From Winslowiella toletana (GTDB lineage: Bacteria; Pseudomonadota; Gammaproteobacteria; Enterobacterales; Enterobacteriaceae): 64,000 nucleotides of DNA. Shown here in pieces: positions 27,856 through 36,010 of this stretch; position 1 is the stretch's first letter, and every line of letters starts with the position of its first letter. The stretch is taken from positions 2,294,001 through 2,358,000 of the forward strand of contig NZ_JAGGMQ010000001.1 in NCBI RefSeq assembly GCF_017875465.1, read 5' to 3'. Below the pieces are notes generated by a model. The model searched no databases. It saw only the letters and a program-made list of their open reading frames with translations, and had not been told where the DNA came from. A program made the position numbers and the translations under genes.

Positions 27856-29379
27856 GTGGATGATTTTCTGAAGTATTTAACCCTGCCCTATTTGTGGCAG
27901 GGTGCGGTAATCGCTGTGCAACTGCTTGTCGGCGCACTGGCTGGTGGGGTGATTATTGGTTTCTTTCTGGCGCTGGCCAGCACCTCACGCCATTTTATTA
28001 TTCGTTTTCCGGTGCAGGTGTATATCTACATTCTGCGCGGCACGCCGGTTCTGCTACAGCTGATCCTGCTGTACAACGTGCTGCCGCAGTTTGGCCTGCG
28101 CTTTAGTCCGTTTGTCAGCGCCTTACTGGCGCTGATGATCAACGAAACCGCATTCTGCGCCGAGATTATTCGCGGCGGCATTATGGCCACCGATCGCAAT
28201 CAGCGCGTCGCCGCCCAGGCCTTTGGTTACTCGCGTACCAAAGAGATGATTTATGTGGTGATCCCGCAGGCGCTGCGCGCCATTCTGCCAACCATGGGCA
28301 ATGAGACCGTTGGCCTGCTGAAGTCCACCTCGCTGGCTTCGGTAGTCGGCGTTAACGAACTGACGATGCGCGGTCAGACCATTGTTTCGCAAAACTTTAT
28401 GTTTATTCCGGTGCTGGTGGCGTCGGGCGGCATCTATATGATCCTCTCGTCGCTGCTGGCCGCCGGTCAGTGGTGGATGGAGCGCCATTACAATCTGGAA
28501 GATCGCGCCCGCCGCGCCCGCGCCCGGCAGGACAAACTGCCGCCAGCAGCGGAGGTGGAAGCGCTGATGCTGCCGAAACAGCGCTGGGATACCAGCAAAG
28601 CGGCGCCGGTACTGGAGATCGATAACCTCTGTGTCGAATATGGCAATAAACCGGTGCTGAAAGATCTGTCGCTGCATATTCGTCGTGGTGAAGTGGTGGT
28701 GCTGCTGGGCCGCTCCGGTTCCGGCAAAAGCACCCTGCTGAAATCGATTCTCGCCCTGACGCCGCGTTCCGGCGGACGCATCGCCACTGAAGGCCATGTA
28801 ATGGGTTACAACGATCAGGGGAAACCGCTGCCGGACCGCCATCTGCCCGCCAACCGCGCGCGTTCCGGCATTGGCATTGTTTTCCAGCACTTCGCCCTGT
28901 TTGACCATCTGACCGCGCTGGAAAATGCGATGAGCATTCCGCTGCGCGTGCAGGGTGAACAGCCGGAGATTGCCCGCGCCAAAGCGATGCGCGCACTGCG
29001 GGTGGTAGGCCTTGGCGACTTTGCGGCGGCGCTGCCGCACGAGTTATCCGGTGGCCAGCAGCAGCGTGTCGGCATCGCCCGCGCGCTGGCTGCGGAACCG
29101 CGCATTCTGCTGTTTGATGAGCCAACCTCGGCGCTGGACCCGGAGCTGGTGCGTGAGGTCAACCAGACCATTCGCTCGCTGGCGCAAACCGGTATCACCA
29201 TGATTATCAGCACCCATGATATTGCTTTCGCCGCCAGCGTGGCGGACCGCGTGGTATTCCTGCAAGGCGGCCAGCTGATTGAGCAAGGGCCACCGGCAAT
29301 TCTGCAACAGCCGCAGACTGAAGCTTTCGCCCAGTTCCTGCAACACGAACAACAACATCAGGAGATCGCACATGCATAA
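27856..29379 (+). CDS. Fused ABC permease/ATPase, polar amino acid type
   Basis: A 507-residue single chain. Residues 1 to about 225 form a HisM/GlnP-type permease (five hydrophobic segments; EAA-like loop NQRVAAQAFGYSRTKEMIYVVIPQALRAILPTMGNE). Residues from about 250 onward form a GlnQ-type ATPase with Walker A GRSGSGKST, signature LSGGQQQRVGIARAL, Walker B ILLFDEPTSALD and H-loop STHD. In most relatives these are two genes; the fusion occurs in some importers but is uncommon. It starts with GTG at 27856, with GGAGAGG upstream. No second permease is present, so the channel is presumably a homodimer. Confidence 0.9.
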   Translation: MDDFLKYLTLPYLWQGAVIAVQLLVGALAGGVIIGFFLALASTSRHFIIRFPVQVYIYILRGTPVLLQLILLYNVLPQFGLRFSPFVSALLALMINETAFCAEIIRGGIMATDRNQRVAAQAFGYSRTKEMIYVVIPQALRAILPTMGNETVGLLKSTSLASVVGVNELTMRGQTIVSQNFMFIPVLVASGGIYMILSSLLAAGQWWMERHYNLEDRARRARARQDKLPPAAEVEALMLPKQRWDTSKAAPVLEIDNLCVEYGNKPVLKDLSLHIRRGEVVVLLGRSGSGKSTLLKSILALTPRSGGRIATEGHVMGYNDQGKPLPDRHLPANRARSGIGIVFQHFALFDHLTALENAMSIPLRVQGEQPEIARAKAMRALRVVGLGDFAAALPHELSGGQQQRVGIARALAAEPRILLFDEPTSALDPELVREVNQTIRSLAQTGITMIISTHDIAFAASVADRVVFLQGGQLIEQGPPAILQQPQTEAFAQFLQHEQQHQEIAHA

Positions 29380-30433
29380 CTATGCCGGCATGCTGCCGTT
29401 TCAACTGGAAACCCGCCAGCGGCTGGGCGATGCCCTCTACCGCTATATGGTCGGGCAACCGGCGGACGCCCAGCTGGCGGCGGCGGACGCCAACAGTCAG
29501 GATTTACAGCGCTATCGTCTGCTGCCGCGCGTGATGCGCGCCACCAAGGGTATCGATACCCGGGTGATGCTCGGCGGACAACGCTGGGCGGCGCCGCTTG
29601 GCGTCGGCGCGTTTGCCGGTGATGTGATTTTTCATCCGGAAGGGCTGCTGCCGATTGCCCGCGCCTGTAAACGTCTGCAACTGCCGCTGGCCATCTCCGA
29701 AGAGACGGTGACACCGCTGGCGGAGATTTGCGATGCGTATCAGGGCTGCTGGCTGCAACTGCGGGCGGCGGGCGATTTGCCACGTATTGAACGCCTGATT
29801 CGCCATGCGGCTGACTGCCAGGCGGCAGGGATTATTCTGACGGTGCTGGCGCCGGTGCATCCGGTGGCGGGCTTACAGCCTGGCGGCTATTCAATCGGCG
29901 AGGCGCTGCAACAACAGGGACTGCGCACCATTGGCGCCAGCGCGCCGGGCGTCGAGACGCTGCCCGCTTTTCCTGGCTGGGGCTGGAATGAGATTCGCCA
30001 TATCAGCGCCTTTGCCGCGCAGTTAAAGATGCCGCTGATGCTGAAAGGCATCCTGCACCCGGAAGATGCCCGCCAGGTGCCGGAAAGTGGCGTCGACGCC
30101 ATTATTGCCTCCAATATCGGTCTGCGGCAGAGCGCACGCTGGGCAACGCCTGCCCAACAGATGCCGCAGCTGCGTCAGCACTACCCGGGCGATATTGTGA
30201 TGGATGGCGGTATCCGCAGCGGTACCGACGTGGTAGTGGCCGCCTGTCTTGGCGCAACCCTGTCGCTGACGGTGCGTCCGGTGATCAGCGCGCTGGTGGC
30301 CGGTGGTGAAGAGGCAGTATTTAATCTGCTGGCGGGCTGGGTCAATGAAATCACCGCCATCAGTCACTGGTGTGGCGTCAGCGCCATCAGTGAACTGAAT
30401 CCCTCTTTCCTTGCCGCGGAGCCGCTATCATGA
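29372..30433 (+). CDS. FMN-dependent alpha-hydroxyacid oxidase relative lacking the catalytic His
   Basis: A 353-residue TIM-barrel protein of the glycolate/lactate oxidase family. The family N-terminal region (RVMRATKGIDTRVMLGGQRWAAPLGVGAFAGDVIFHPEG), the Lys of MPLMLKGI and the FMN-phosphate motif MDGGIRSGTDVV are present. The active-site signature, normally S-N-H-G-x-R-Q, reads SNIGLRQ: the catalytic base His is Ile249 (codon 30116-30118), while Arg252 is kept. The usual LTVDTP is LTVLAP. It is therefore either a different FMN enzyme or a non-oxidase. ATG 29372 overlaps the transporter gene by eight bases, with CAGGAGA upstream. Confidence 0.8.
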   Translation: MHNYAGMLPFQLETRQRLGDALYRYMVGQPADAQLAAADANSQDLQRYRLLPRVMRATKGIDTRVMLGGQRWAAPLGVGAFAGDVIFHPEGLLPIARACKRLQLPLAISEETVTPLAEICDAYQGCWLQLRAAGDLPRIERLIRHAADCQAAGIILTVLAPVHPVAGLQPGGYSIGEALQQQGLRTIGASAPGVETLPAFPGWGWNEIRHISAFAAQLKMPLMLKGILHPEDARQVPESGVDAIIASNIGLRQSARWATPAQQMPQLRQHYPGDIVMDGGIRSGTDVVVAACLGATLSLTVRPVISALVAGGEEAVFNLLAGWVNEITAISHWCGVSAISELNPSFLAAEPLS

Positions 30434-31377
30434 CCAGCCGTTTAATTCTCAACCAGGGCGACCGCAGCGAATCGCGCATCTACTACTGCGCGCTATATCT
30501 GGCGGAAAGCCTTGGCCTGTTTGCGAAATATGACGTGGACATCCAGTTCACCACCGCTGAGTCCGGCGGCCACACTATCCAGGGCGGCCAGGTACCGGCG
30601 GTCATTACCGGAGAAGCCGACCTGACTATCGGTGGGCCAATGGTGATGATGAAGAATTACCAGCAGCAGGGGCCGCAAATGATGTGTTTTTGTGCCGCCG
30701 TAGCCGCTAACCCGTGGTTTTTAGCCGCCGCCAACAGCGAACCCGGCTTTGTCCCTGATGCGCTGCGCGGCAAGCGGGTGATTGATGTCGGTAATGTCGG
30801 CACCGCCACATTAAGTTTTAACTGGCTGTTAAATCAGCATCAGCTTAGCGATCAGGTCACTCTGATCCCCGGCAGTGGCGATCAGCAGGCGGATTTCGCC
30901 GCCGTCGCCAGTGGTGATTACGACTATGCGCTGCACTCAATGCACGCGCTGGCGCCGGCTGTCGCCAGCGGCAAACTGCATTGCGTCGCCAGCCTTGCGC
31001 CGTTATGCGGTGATATGCCGTGGAGCGCGTATATCGCCCGCCGCGATGTGCTGCAACAGAAACGCCCGGCGTTTATCGCGTTTACCCGCGCGATCGCCGA
31101 AGCCCAGCAGTGGCTGCTGAGCCACGACGCCGCCGCGCTGGCGCAGCAGGTGCAACCCTGGTATGCGGATTATCCCGCCGCGGCGCTGGTCGCCGGTCTG
31201 GATGCGTATCTGCACAGCGGTGTGTTTGCCAGCGGACCCGACATTGCCCGCCAGGATTTTGAGCATTTCGCCACCTTGCTGACCGAAACCGGCTGGCTCA
31301 GTGCGCAGATCCCGGTTCCTTATGCCGCGCTGGTGGATATGTCACTGGTCGGCGCCATCTGGCAGCAGGAGAAATAA
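30430..31377 (+). CDS. NMT1/THI5-like binding-fold protein without signal peptide
   Basis: A 315-residue protein with the periplasmic-binding fold of the NMT1/THI5/SsuA group (YLAESLGLFAKYDVDIQFTTAESGG, AVITGEADLTIGGP, LRGKRVIDVGNVGTATLSFNWLL, DYDYALHSMHALAP). Transport-related members carry a signal peptide, but here the chain starts MTSRLILNQGDRSESRIYYC, is hydrophilic, and no upstream in-frame start adds one. It should stay in the cytoplasm. Like yeast THI5, it might be an enzyme or an intracellular sensor/carrier. Its ATG overlaps the previous stop (ATGA), and the next gene follows after two bases, so it is embedded in the operon. Confidence 0.72.
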   Translation: MTSRLILNQGDRSESRIYYCALYLAESLGLFAKYDVDIQFTTAESGGHTIQGGQVPAVITGEADLTIGGPMVMMKNYQQQGPQMMCFCAAVAANPWFLAAANSEPGFVPDALRGKRVIDVGNVGTATLSFNWLLNQHQLSDQVTLIPGSGDQQADFAAVASGDYDYALHSMHALAPAVASGKLHCVASLAPLCGDMPWSAYIARRDVLQQKRPAFIAFTRAIAEAQQWLLSHDAAALAQQVQPWYADYPAAALVAGLDAYLHSGVFASGPDIARQDFEHFATLLTETGWLSAQIPVPYAALVDMSLVGAIWQQEK

Positions 31378-31379
31378 GC

Positions 31380-32756
31380 ATGAGAACATTGATCGTCAAC
31401 GGATTAGTGGTCACGCCCGACGGAGAGATCGCCGCCGGGTTGCTGATTGAGCAGGGAAAAATTGCCGGTATTCTGGCGCACGGCGCCCAGCTGCCGGCAG
31501 TGGATGAGGTGATCGACGCCAGCGGGCTGGTGGTGATGCCCGGCGCGATTGATGTCCATACCCACTTTACCGGCTCCCATGATTTCCCCGAACAGGAGCT
31601 GCGCGAAGGCACGCAGGGCGCCGCCGCCCATGGCGTAACCACGATTGTGGAGATGCCCCACTCCTTGCCGCCCGCCACCACCACTGGCAACTTTATCGCC
31701 AAGCGCGAAATGCTGGCGCGCAGCTGTACAACTGACTTTGCCATGTGGGCCGGTCTGGATGGCAACAATCTGGCGCAGCTGGCGGAGATGCACGAGGCGG
31801 GCGCGATTGCCTTTAAGGCGTTTCTCTGTAGCGGTGCGCCCGATGGCGGCGCGACCGATGAAAAAGGGCTGCCGCGTCTGAATGATGATGCCCTGCTGCG
31901 CGCGATGCGCGAGCTGGCGACCTTTGACGGGCTGATCGGCGTACATGCCGAGAATCATGACATTCTGCTTGGCGCTGGCGGTGAACTGCGCGCCGCCGGA
32001 CGCAAAGATACCCGCGCCCATGCGCTGGCCGGTCCGGAGATTGCTGAAATCGAAGCGGTGGGGCGCGTGCTGCAAATCGCCCGCGAGACTGGCGCACGCG
32101 CGCATATTGTTCATGTCAGCTCCGCGCAAGCGGCGCAGCTGATTGCGGCAGCGCGACCGGCGGTGCGGGTCACCTTTGAAACCTGCCCGCACTATCTGAT
32201 GCTCGATGAAGACGATCTGGTGCGCATCGGACCAAATGCCCGTTGCGGGCCGCCAATCCGGCCGCGTGCGGTGGTCGATGCGCTGTGGCAGGTGCTGGAG
32301 AGCGGCGAAATTGACATACTGGCCTCCGACCACTGCCCCTATACGCCAGAACAGAAACTGGCCGGACTGGAAAGTATCTGGGATGCCGGAATGGGACTGA
32401 CCGGGGTAGAAACCCTCGGCCCGATGTTCTTTAGTGAAGGTCACGTAAAACGCGGACTGCCACTAAAAGAGCTGGCGCGCATGACCGCCAGCGGTCCGGC
32501 GCAGGCTTTTCATCTCTGGCCGCAGAAAGGCGCCATTGCGCTGGGCGCCGATGCGGATCTGGCCTTTTATGATCCTGAAGCCAGCTGGACGGTAACGGGT
32601 GAAAATTTCCACGGTCTGGGTAAGTGGAGCGCCTTTGAAGGGATGCACTGCCAGGGCAAGGTGGTCCGCACCCTGATTCGCGGCATTACCGTGTTCCGTG
32701 ACGGCGAGATGCAGGTCGCCCCGGGATTTGGTCAGTTCCTGACGCGTTCCCATTAA
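31380..32756 (+). CDS. Allantoinase/hydantoinase-family amidohydrolase, copy 2
   Basis: A 458-residue cyclic amidohydrolase. Metal ligands: HTHF, carbamylated Lys in AFKAFLCS, GVHAENHD, HIVHVSSAQ and ASDHCPYTPEQK. It aligns without gaps with the protein at 23860-25236; I judge roughly three quarters of the residues identical by eye. Differences cluster at a few places that could set specificity: HFTGSHD against HFTAAHD, DHCPYT against DHYPCT, FETCPHYLM against SCETCPHYLL. It starts two bases after the NMT1-like gene and belongs to the operon. Together the pair suggests a duplicated ring-opening step for two related substrates or two successive rings. Confidence 0.86.
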   Translation: MRTLIVNGLVVTPDGEIAAGLLIEQGKIAGILAHGAQLPAVDEVIDASGLVVMPGAIDVHTHFTGSHDFPEQELREGTQGAAAHGVTTIVEMPHSLPPATTTGNFIAKREMLARSCTTDFAMWAGLDGNNLAQLAEMHEAGAIAFKAFLCSGAPDGGATDEKGLPRLNDDALLRAMRELATFDGLIGVHAENHDILLGAGGELRAAGRKDTRAHALAGPEIAEIEAVGRVLQIARETGARAHIVHVSSAQAAQLIAAARPAVRVTFETCPHYLMLDEDDLVRIGPNARCGPPIRPRAVVDALWQVLESGEIDILASDHCPYTPEQKLAGLESIWDAGMGLTGVETLGPMFFSEGHVKRGLPLKELARMTASGPAQAFHLWPQKGAIALGADADLAFYDPEASWTVTGENFHGLGKWSAFEGMHCQGKVVRTLIRGITVFRDGEMQVAPGFGQFLTRSH

Positions 32757-32782
32757 TTCAGGCCATTATGCAGGACATCACT

Positions 32783-33556
32783 ATGGCAGAAAAATCCGCG
32801 CCGCCCGCGCGTAAAACCGGGAGACAGACCAGCGCACCGCTGATGCAGGAAGATAATCTGGATGCCAGCTGGGCCGCCGCCAGGCCGCGTACGCTGGTCG
32901 ATCATGCGGTCGATGCGATTTTATCCGCCGCCTCGCGCGGTTTGATTTTGCCAGGCGATCGCGTCTCTGAACCGGATTTAGTCACGCGCCTTGGTATGAG
33001 CCGTGTACCGATCCGCGAGGCGCTGCGCATTCTGGAAAGTCAGGGGATAGTTTCCAGCGAACCTTATAAAGGCATCCGCCTGATGGAGATCTCCCATCAG
33101 CGGCTGGAGCAGATTATCGATGTGCGTATTCCGCTGGAAACCCTCGCCTGTCAGCGGGCGATTGAGGCCGGACGCAATGGCCCGCGCGAACTCAAACTGC
33201 TGAATCAGAGCGTCGACGAGCTGGTGCTGATGCAGCAACGCGAAGATGTCTACGGCTTCGCCTCCGCAGATACCGATTTTCACCGCGTGTTGTGCAGCCT
33301 GGCGCTGAATCCGGTACTCAGCAATCTGTGGGAATCCATCGCCCGCCAGCTGACGGTGATCTTTGGTCTTTCCACCATCGGCAAGTCAATGGAGTCGATT
33401 ATTGAAGAGCATCAGCGCCTGGTGGAAGTGTTTGCCGAAGGCGATATCGACAAGATGGCACAGGAAATTGAACAACATATCCGCGTGCAGGCGCTGGATG
33501 TCGATTACGAAAAAATTATCGCGGAACGCCGCAAATTGCTGGCCGCAGCGGAATAG
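32783..33556 (+). CDS. GntR-family regulator, FadR subgroup
   Basis: A 257-residue regulator. It has an N-terminal winged helix (AILSAASRGLILPGDRVSEPDLVTRLGMSRVPIREALRILESQGIV) and a C-terminal all-helical FCD effector domain with the metal/ligand His residues in DTDFHRVLC and EEHQRLVEVF and in EIEQHIRV. Start 32783 was preferred to ATG 32768 because AGGA lies upstream at good spacing. FadR-type regulators sense carboxylic acids such as 2-keto or hydroxy acids, fitting the surrounding pathway. It probably acts on the palindrome TCGTATACGA upstream of the operon. Confidence 0.88.
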   Translation: MAEKSAPPARKTGRQTSAPLMQEDNLDASWAAARPRTLVDHAVDAILSAASRGLILPGDRVSEPDLVTRLGMSRVPIREALRILESQGIVSSEPYKGIRLMEISHQRLEQIIDVRIPLETLACQRAIEAGRNGPRELKLLNQSVDELVLMQQREDVYGFASADTDFHRVLCSLALNPVLSNLWESIARQLTVIFGLSTIGKSMESIIEEHQRLVEVFAEGDIDKMAQEIEQHIRVQALDVDYEKIIAERRKLLAAAE

Positions 33557-33601
33557 CCGCCGCATTAGCCTGACGACTTTTGCCACCAGGAAACAGAATT
33601 G

Positions 33602-34717
33602 ATGAAAATTACCAATGTTGAAGCTTTCTATCTGCGGTTGCCGAATATTGAAAAACGCACCGACAGTTCGCAGGATGCGTTGCTAATCAAAATTTCTACC
33701 GATGCCGGTTTTGTTGGCTGGGGCGAAGTGGATGGCAGTCCGTATGTCACCAAAGCAATTATCGATGCCCCTTACTCCCATACCATGGTAACCGGCCTGA
33801 AATCGCTGCTGATTGGCGAAAATCCGCTGGATACCAAAAGGTTATGGAGCAAGATGCACCGTGCGACTATCTATTACGGTCGTAATGGCGCGGTGATTCA
33901 GGCGATGGCCGGGATTGATATTGCGCTGTGGGACATTAAAGGCAAAGCGCTCGATCGGCCGATTGTCGATCTGCTCGGCGGCGCGATGCGCGACAAAATG
34001 CGCGTCTACTCCTCCAATATGTTCCAGTACAGCATTGATGACACCGTGGCGCGCGCCCGTCATGCGGTGGATACCGGCCATACTGGCGTTAAATTTGGCT
34101 GGGAACCCTTTGGTGAAGATGAAGCCACCGATATGCGCTATCTCGACGCCATTCGCCACGCAATTGGCGACGATATCGACCTGATGCTCGATGTCGGCCA
34201 TGCCTGGGATGCGAAAACCACCATCCGCCGTGCCGAACGTTTCGATGCTTTCAATCTTTTCTGGATTGAAGAGCCGCTGCATCCGGATAATTTCGCCGGT
34301 TACGGGCAGGTATCGCAAGCCTGCAACCAGCATATCGCCGCCGGTGAGCAGGAGTGCTCGGTGGTCGGCTTCGAGCGCTTAATCGATGAAGGCGGCATTG
34401 ATATTGTGCAGATCGACCTGACGCGCACCGGCTTTACCCAGGCGATTGAGATTGCCAGCTATGCCCACAGTCGCGGGCGTAAAGTCTGTAACCATAACTT
34501 CACCACCGATATTAATACTGCCGCTTCACTGCATTTCCTCTGCGCCATTGAGAATGCGCTGGTGATGGAGTATTGCGTTGAACCGGGTGAAATCAGCCGC
34601 TCGCTGGCGAAAAATCCGGTGCGTATCGCCGACGGATTTGCCTGGCTGCCGGATGAGCCAGGTCTCGGTGTGGAGCCGCGGATGGATATTATTGAGAAGT
34701 TTTTAGTAAAAGAGTAA
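33602..34717 (+). CDS. Enolase-superfamily enzyme, mandelate racemase/muconate lactonizing type
   Basis: A 371-residue enzyme that abstracts the alpha-proton of a carboxylate, acting as a dehydratase, racemase or cycloisomerase. Three metal ligands are visible in order: Asp in LMLDVGHAWD, Glu in FWIEEPLHP and Glu in AAGEQE. The base candidates are Lys in TGVKFGWEPFG and His in KVCNHNFTTDI, the His pointing to the mandelate racemase/acid-sugar dehydratase subgroup. ATG 33602 or TTG 33599 may be the start (AGGA upstream). It is last in the operon, before a hairpin at 34737-34761. Family members often act on aldonic or hydroxy acids. Confidence 0.85.
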   Translation: MKITNVEAFYLRLPNIEKRTDSSQDALLIKISTDAGFVGWGEVDGSPYVTKAIIDAPYSHTMVTGLKSLLIGENPLDTKRLWSKMHRATIYYGRNGAVIQAMAGIDIALWDIKGKALDRPIVDLLGGAMRDKMRVYSSNMFQYSIDDTVARARHAVDTGHTGVKFGWEPFGEDEATDMRYLDAIRHAIGDDIDLMLDVGHAWDAKTTIRRAERFDAFNLFWIEEPLHPDNFAGYGQVSQACNQHIAAGEQECSVVGFERLIDEGGIDIVQIDLTRTGFTQAIEIASYAHSRGRKVCNHNFTTDINTAASLHFLCAIENALVMEYCVEPGEISRSLAKNPVRIADGFAWLPDEPGLGVEPRMDIIEKFLVKE

Positions 34718-34736
34718 TTCTGTTGTTTCTTTCCAG

Positions 34737-34761
34737 CCCCCTCCCGCTTTACGGGAGGGGG
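34737..34761. terminator. Perfect 10-bp GC-rich hairpin at the operon end
   Basis: CCCCCTCCCG (34737-34746) pairs with 34752-34761 around the loop CTTTA, 20 bases after the stop codon of the enolase-superfamily gene. No T tract follows, so it may be a stabiliser or a Rho-assisted terminator. Confidence 0.5.
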
Positions 34762-34901
34762 CCAGCGCAGCGCCCATTTTGCCCCCCCCTTCATAGAATC
34801 TTGTTCAGCTCAGTCCGATTTTTAACAACAAGTATTGTTGAAGCCTCCTGTTCCATCTACCCTCATGTCAGCATTGAAGCGACGGCAAATAAGAGGAACA
34901 G

Positions 34902-35897
34902 ATGACGCAAAAGATTGGCTGGATAGATAATTTACGTGCCGTGGCCTGTTTAATGGTGATTATGATCCATACCACCACCTGGTACATCACCAATAGCCCG
35001 CAAGTGGCCGAACACCACTGGGATATCGCCAATCTGCTGAATTCTGCCTCACGCGTTTGTGTGCCGATCTTTTTTATGATTTCAGGTTATCTGTTCTTTG
35101 GTGAACGAAGCGCGCAGAATCGCCATTTCCTGCGTATCGTGCTCTGCCTGCTGTTCTACAGCGCGGTGGCGCTGGCGTATATCACCCTGCTGACCCCCAT
35201 CAGCGAAATGATATCCATCAAACACTTACTGCAAAAACCGGTGTTCTACCACCTGTGGTTTTTCTTCGCAATTATGGTGATTTACCTGCTGTCACCGCTG
35301 ATTCAGGTGAAACAGGTGCGCGCGCGCTATGTTGCGGTGCTGGTTCTGGTGCTGGCGGTGGTCGCCAACCCGAATACCGTCGATCAGTCGGTGGGGCCAT
35401 TTCACTGGCTGCCGGTCAATCTGTATATCGGCGGCGACACCTTTTACTACGTGCTGTATGCCTTGCTGGGTCGCGCTATTGGCATGATGGCGACGGAGAA
35501 GCCGGGTATCAGCTGGCTGGCGGGAGTGTTATTTGCCGCCTGCGTGGTGGGAATTTCAATTGGCACCAAAAAAGAGCTGCATATTAATGGCGCCTTCTCC
35601 GATACCTGGTATCTCTACTGCGGCCCGCTGGTATTTATCGCTGCCGTCAGCCTGCTGGTGCTGTTTAAAAACTGCCTGAACCAGCGCGTATTGCCCGGTT
35701 TAGCGCTGATTTCGCGCAACTCATTGCCGATTTATGGTTTCCATGCGCTGTTTATTCACTATATGCGCACCCATCATCTCGACCATACCGGCCAGCCGCT
35801 ACTGGATATTCCGCTGATTTTTGCCGTAACCCTTGCGGGCAGCCTGCTGCTGGCGCTGGGATTGCGCCGTATCGATAAATATCATCTGGTGAGTTAG
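34902..35897 (+). CDS. wecH: O-acetyltransferase WecH
   Basis: A 331-residue integral membrane acyltransferase (Acyl_transf_3), the same length as E. coli WecH (YiaH), which O-acetylates enterobacterial common antigen. It starts [28 protein letters not shown], holding the family's catalytic-His region (MIHTTTW), followed by [30 protein letters not shown] and [16 protein letters not shown], with about ten hydrophobic segments. In E. coli the gene sits next to glyQ; here the ureide-type cluster separates them. An AGAGGA ribosome site precedes the ATG. Confidence 0.95.
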   Translation: MTQKIGWIDNLRAVACLMVIMIHTTTWYITNSPQVAEHHWDIANLLNSASRVCVPIFFMISGYLFFGERSAQNRHFLRIVLCLLFYSAVALAYITLLTPISEMISIKHLLQKPVFYHLWFFFAIMVIYLLSPLIQVKQVRARYVAVLVLVLAVVANPNTVDQSVGPFHWLPVNLYIGGDTFYYVLYALLGRAIGMMATEKPGISWLAGVLFAACVVGISIGTKKELHINGAFSDTWYLYCGPLVFIAAVSLLVLFKNCLNQRVLPGLALISRNSLPIYGFHALFIHYMRTHHLDHTGQPLLDIPLIFAVTLAGSLLLALGLRRIDKYHLVS

Positions 35898-36010
35898 TGA
35901 AAAAAGCAGGTAAACAGCAGACTAAAATCCGGTGTTTACTTTTTCGCCAGCTTCCACCTATTATTTGTGCCTGAGGATGAGTATGGAAAATCACACAAGG
36001 AGTGTGTCTT

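Noticed and set aside
28123..29040. 305-codon minus-strand frame opposite the fused transporter gene
   Set aside because: Antisense shadow with biased composition and no ribosome site.
31404..32444. 346-codon minus-strand frame opposite amidohydrolase copy 2
   Set aside because: It is antisense to a gene with all catalytic motifs, and a similar shadow occurs opposite copy 1.
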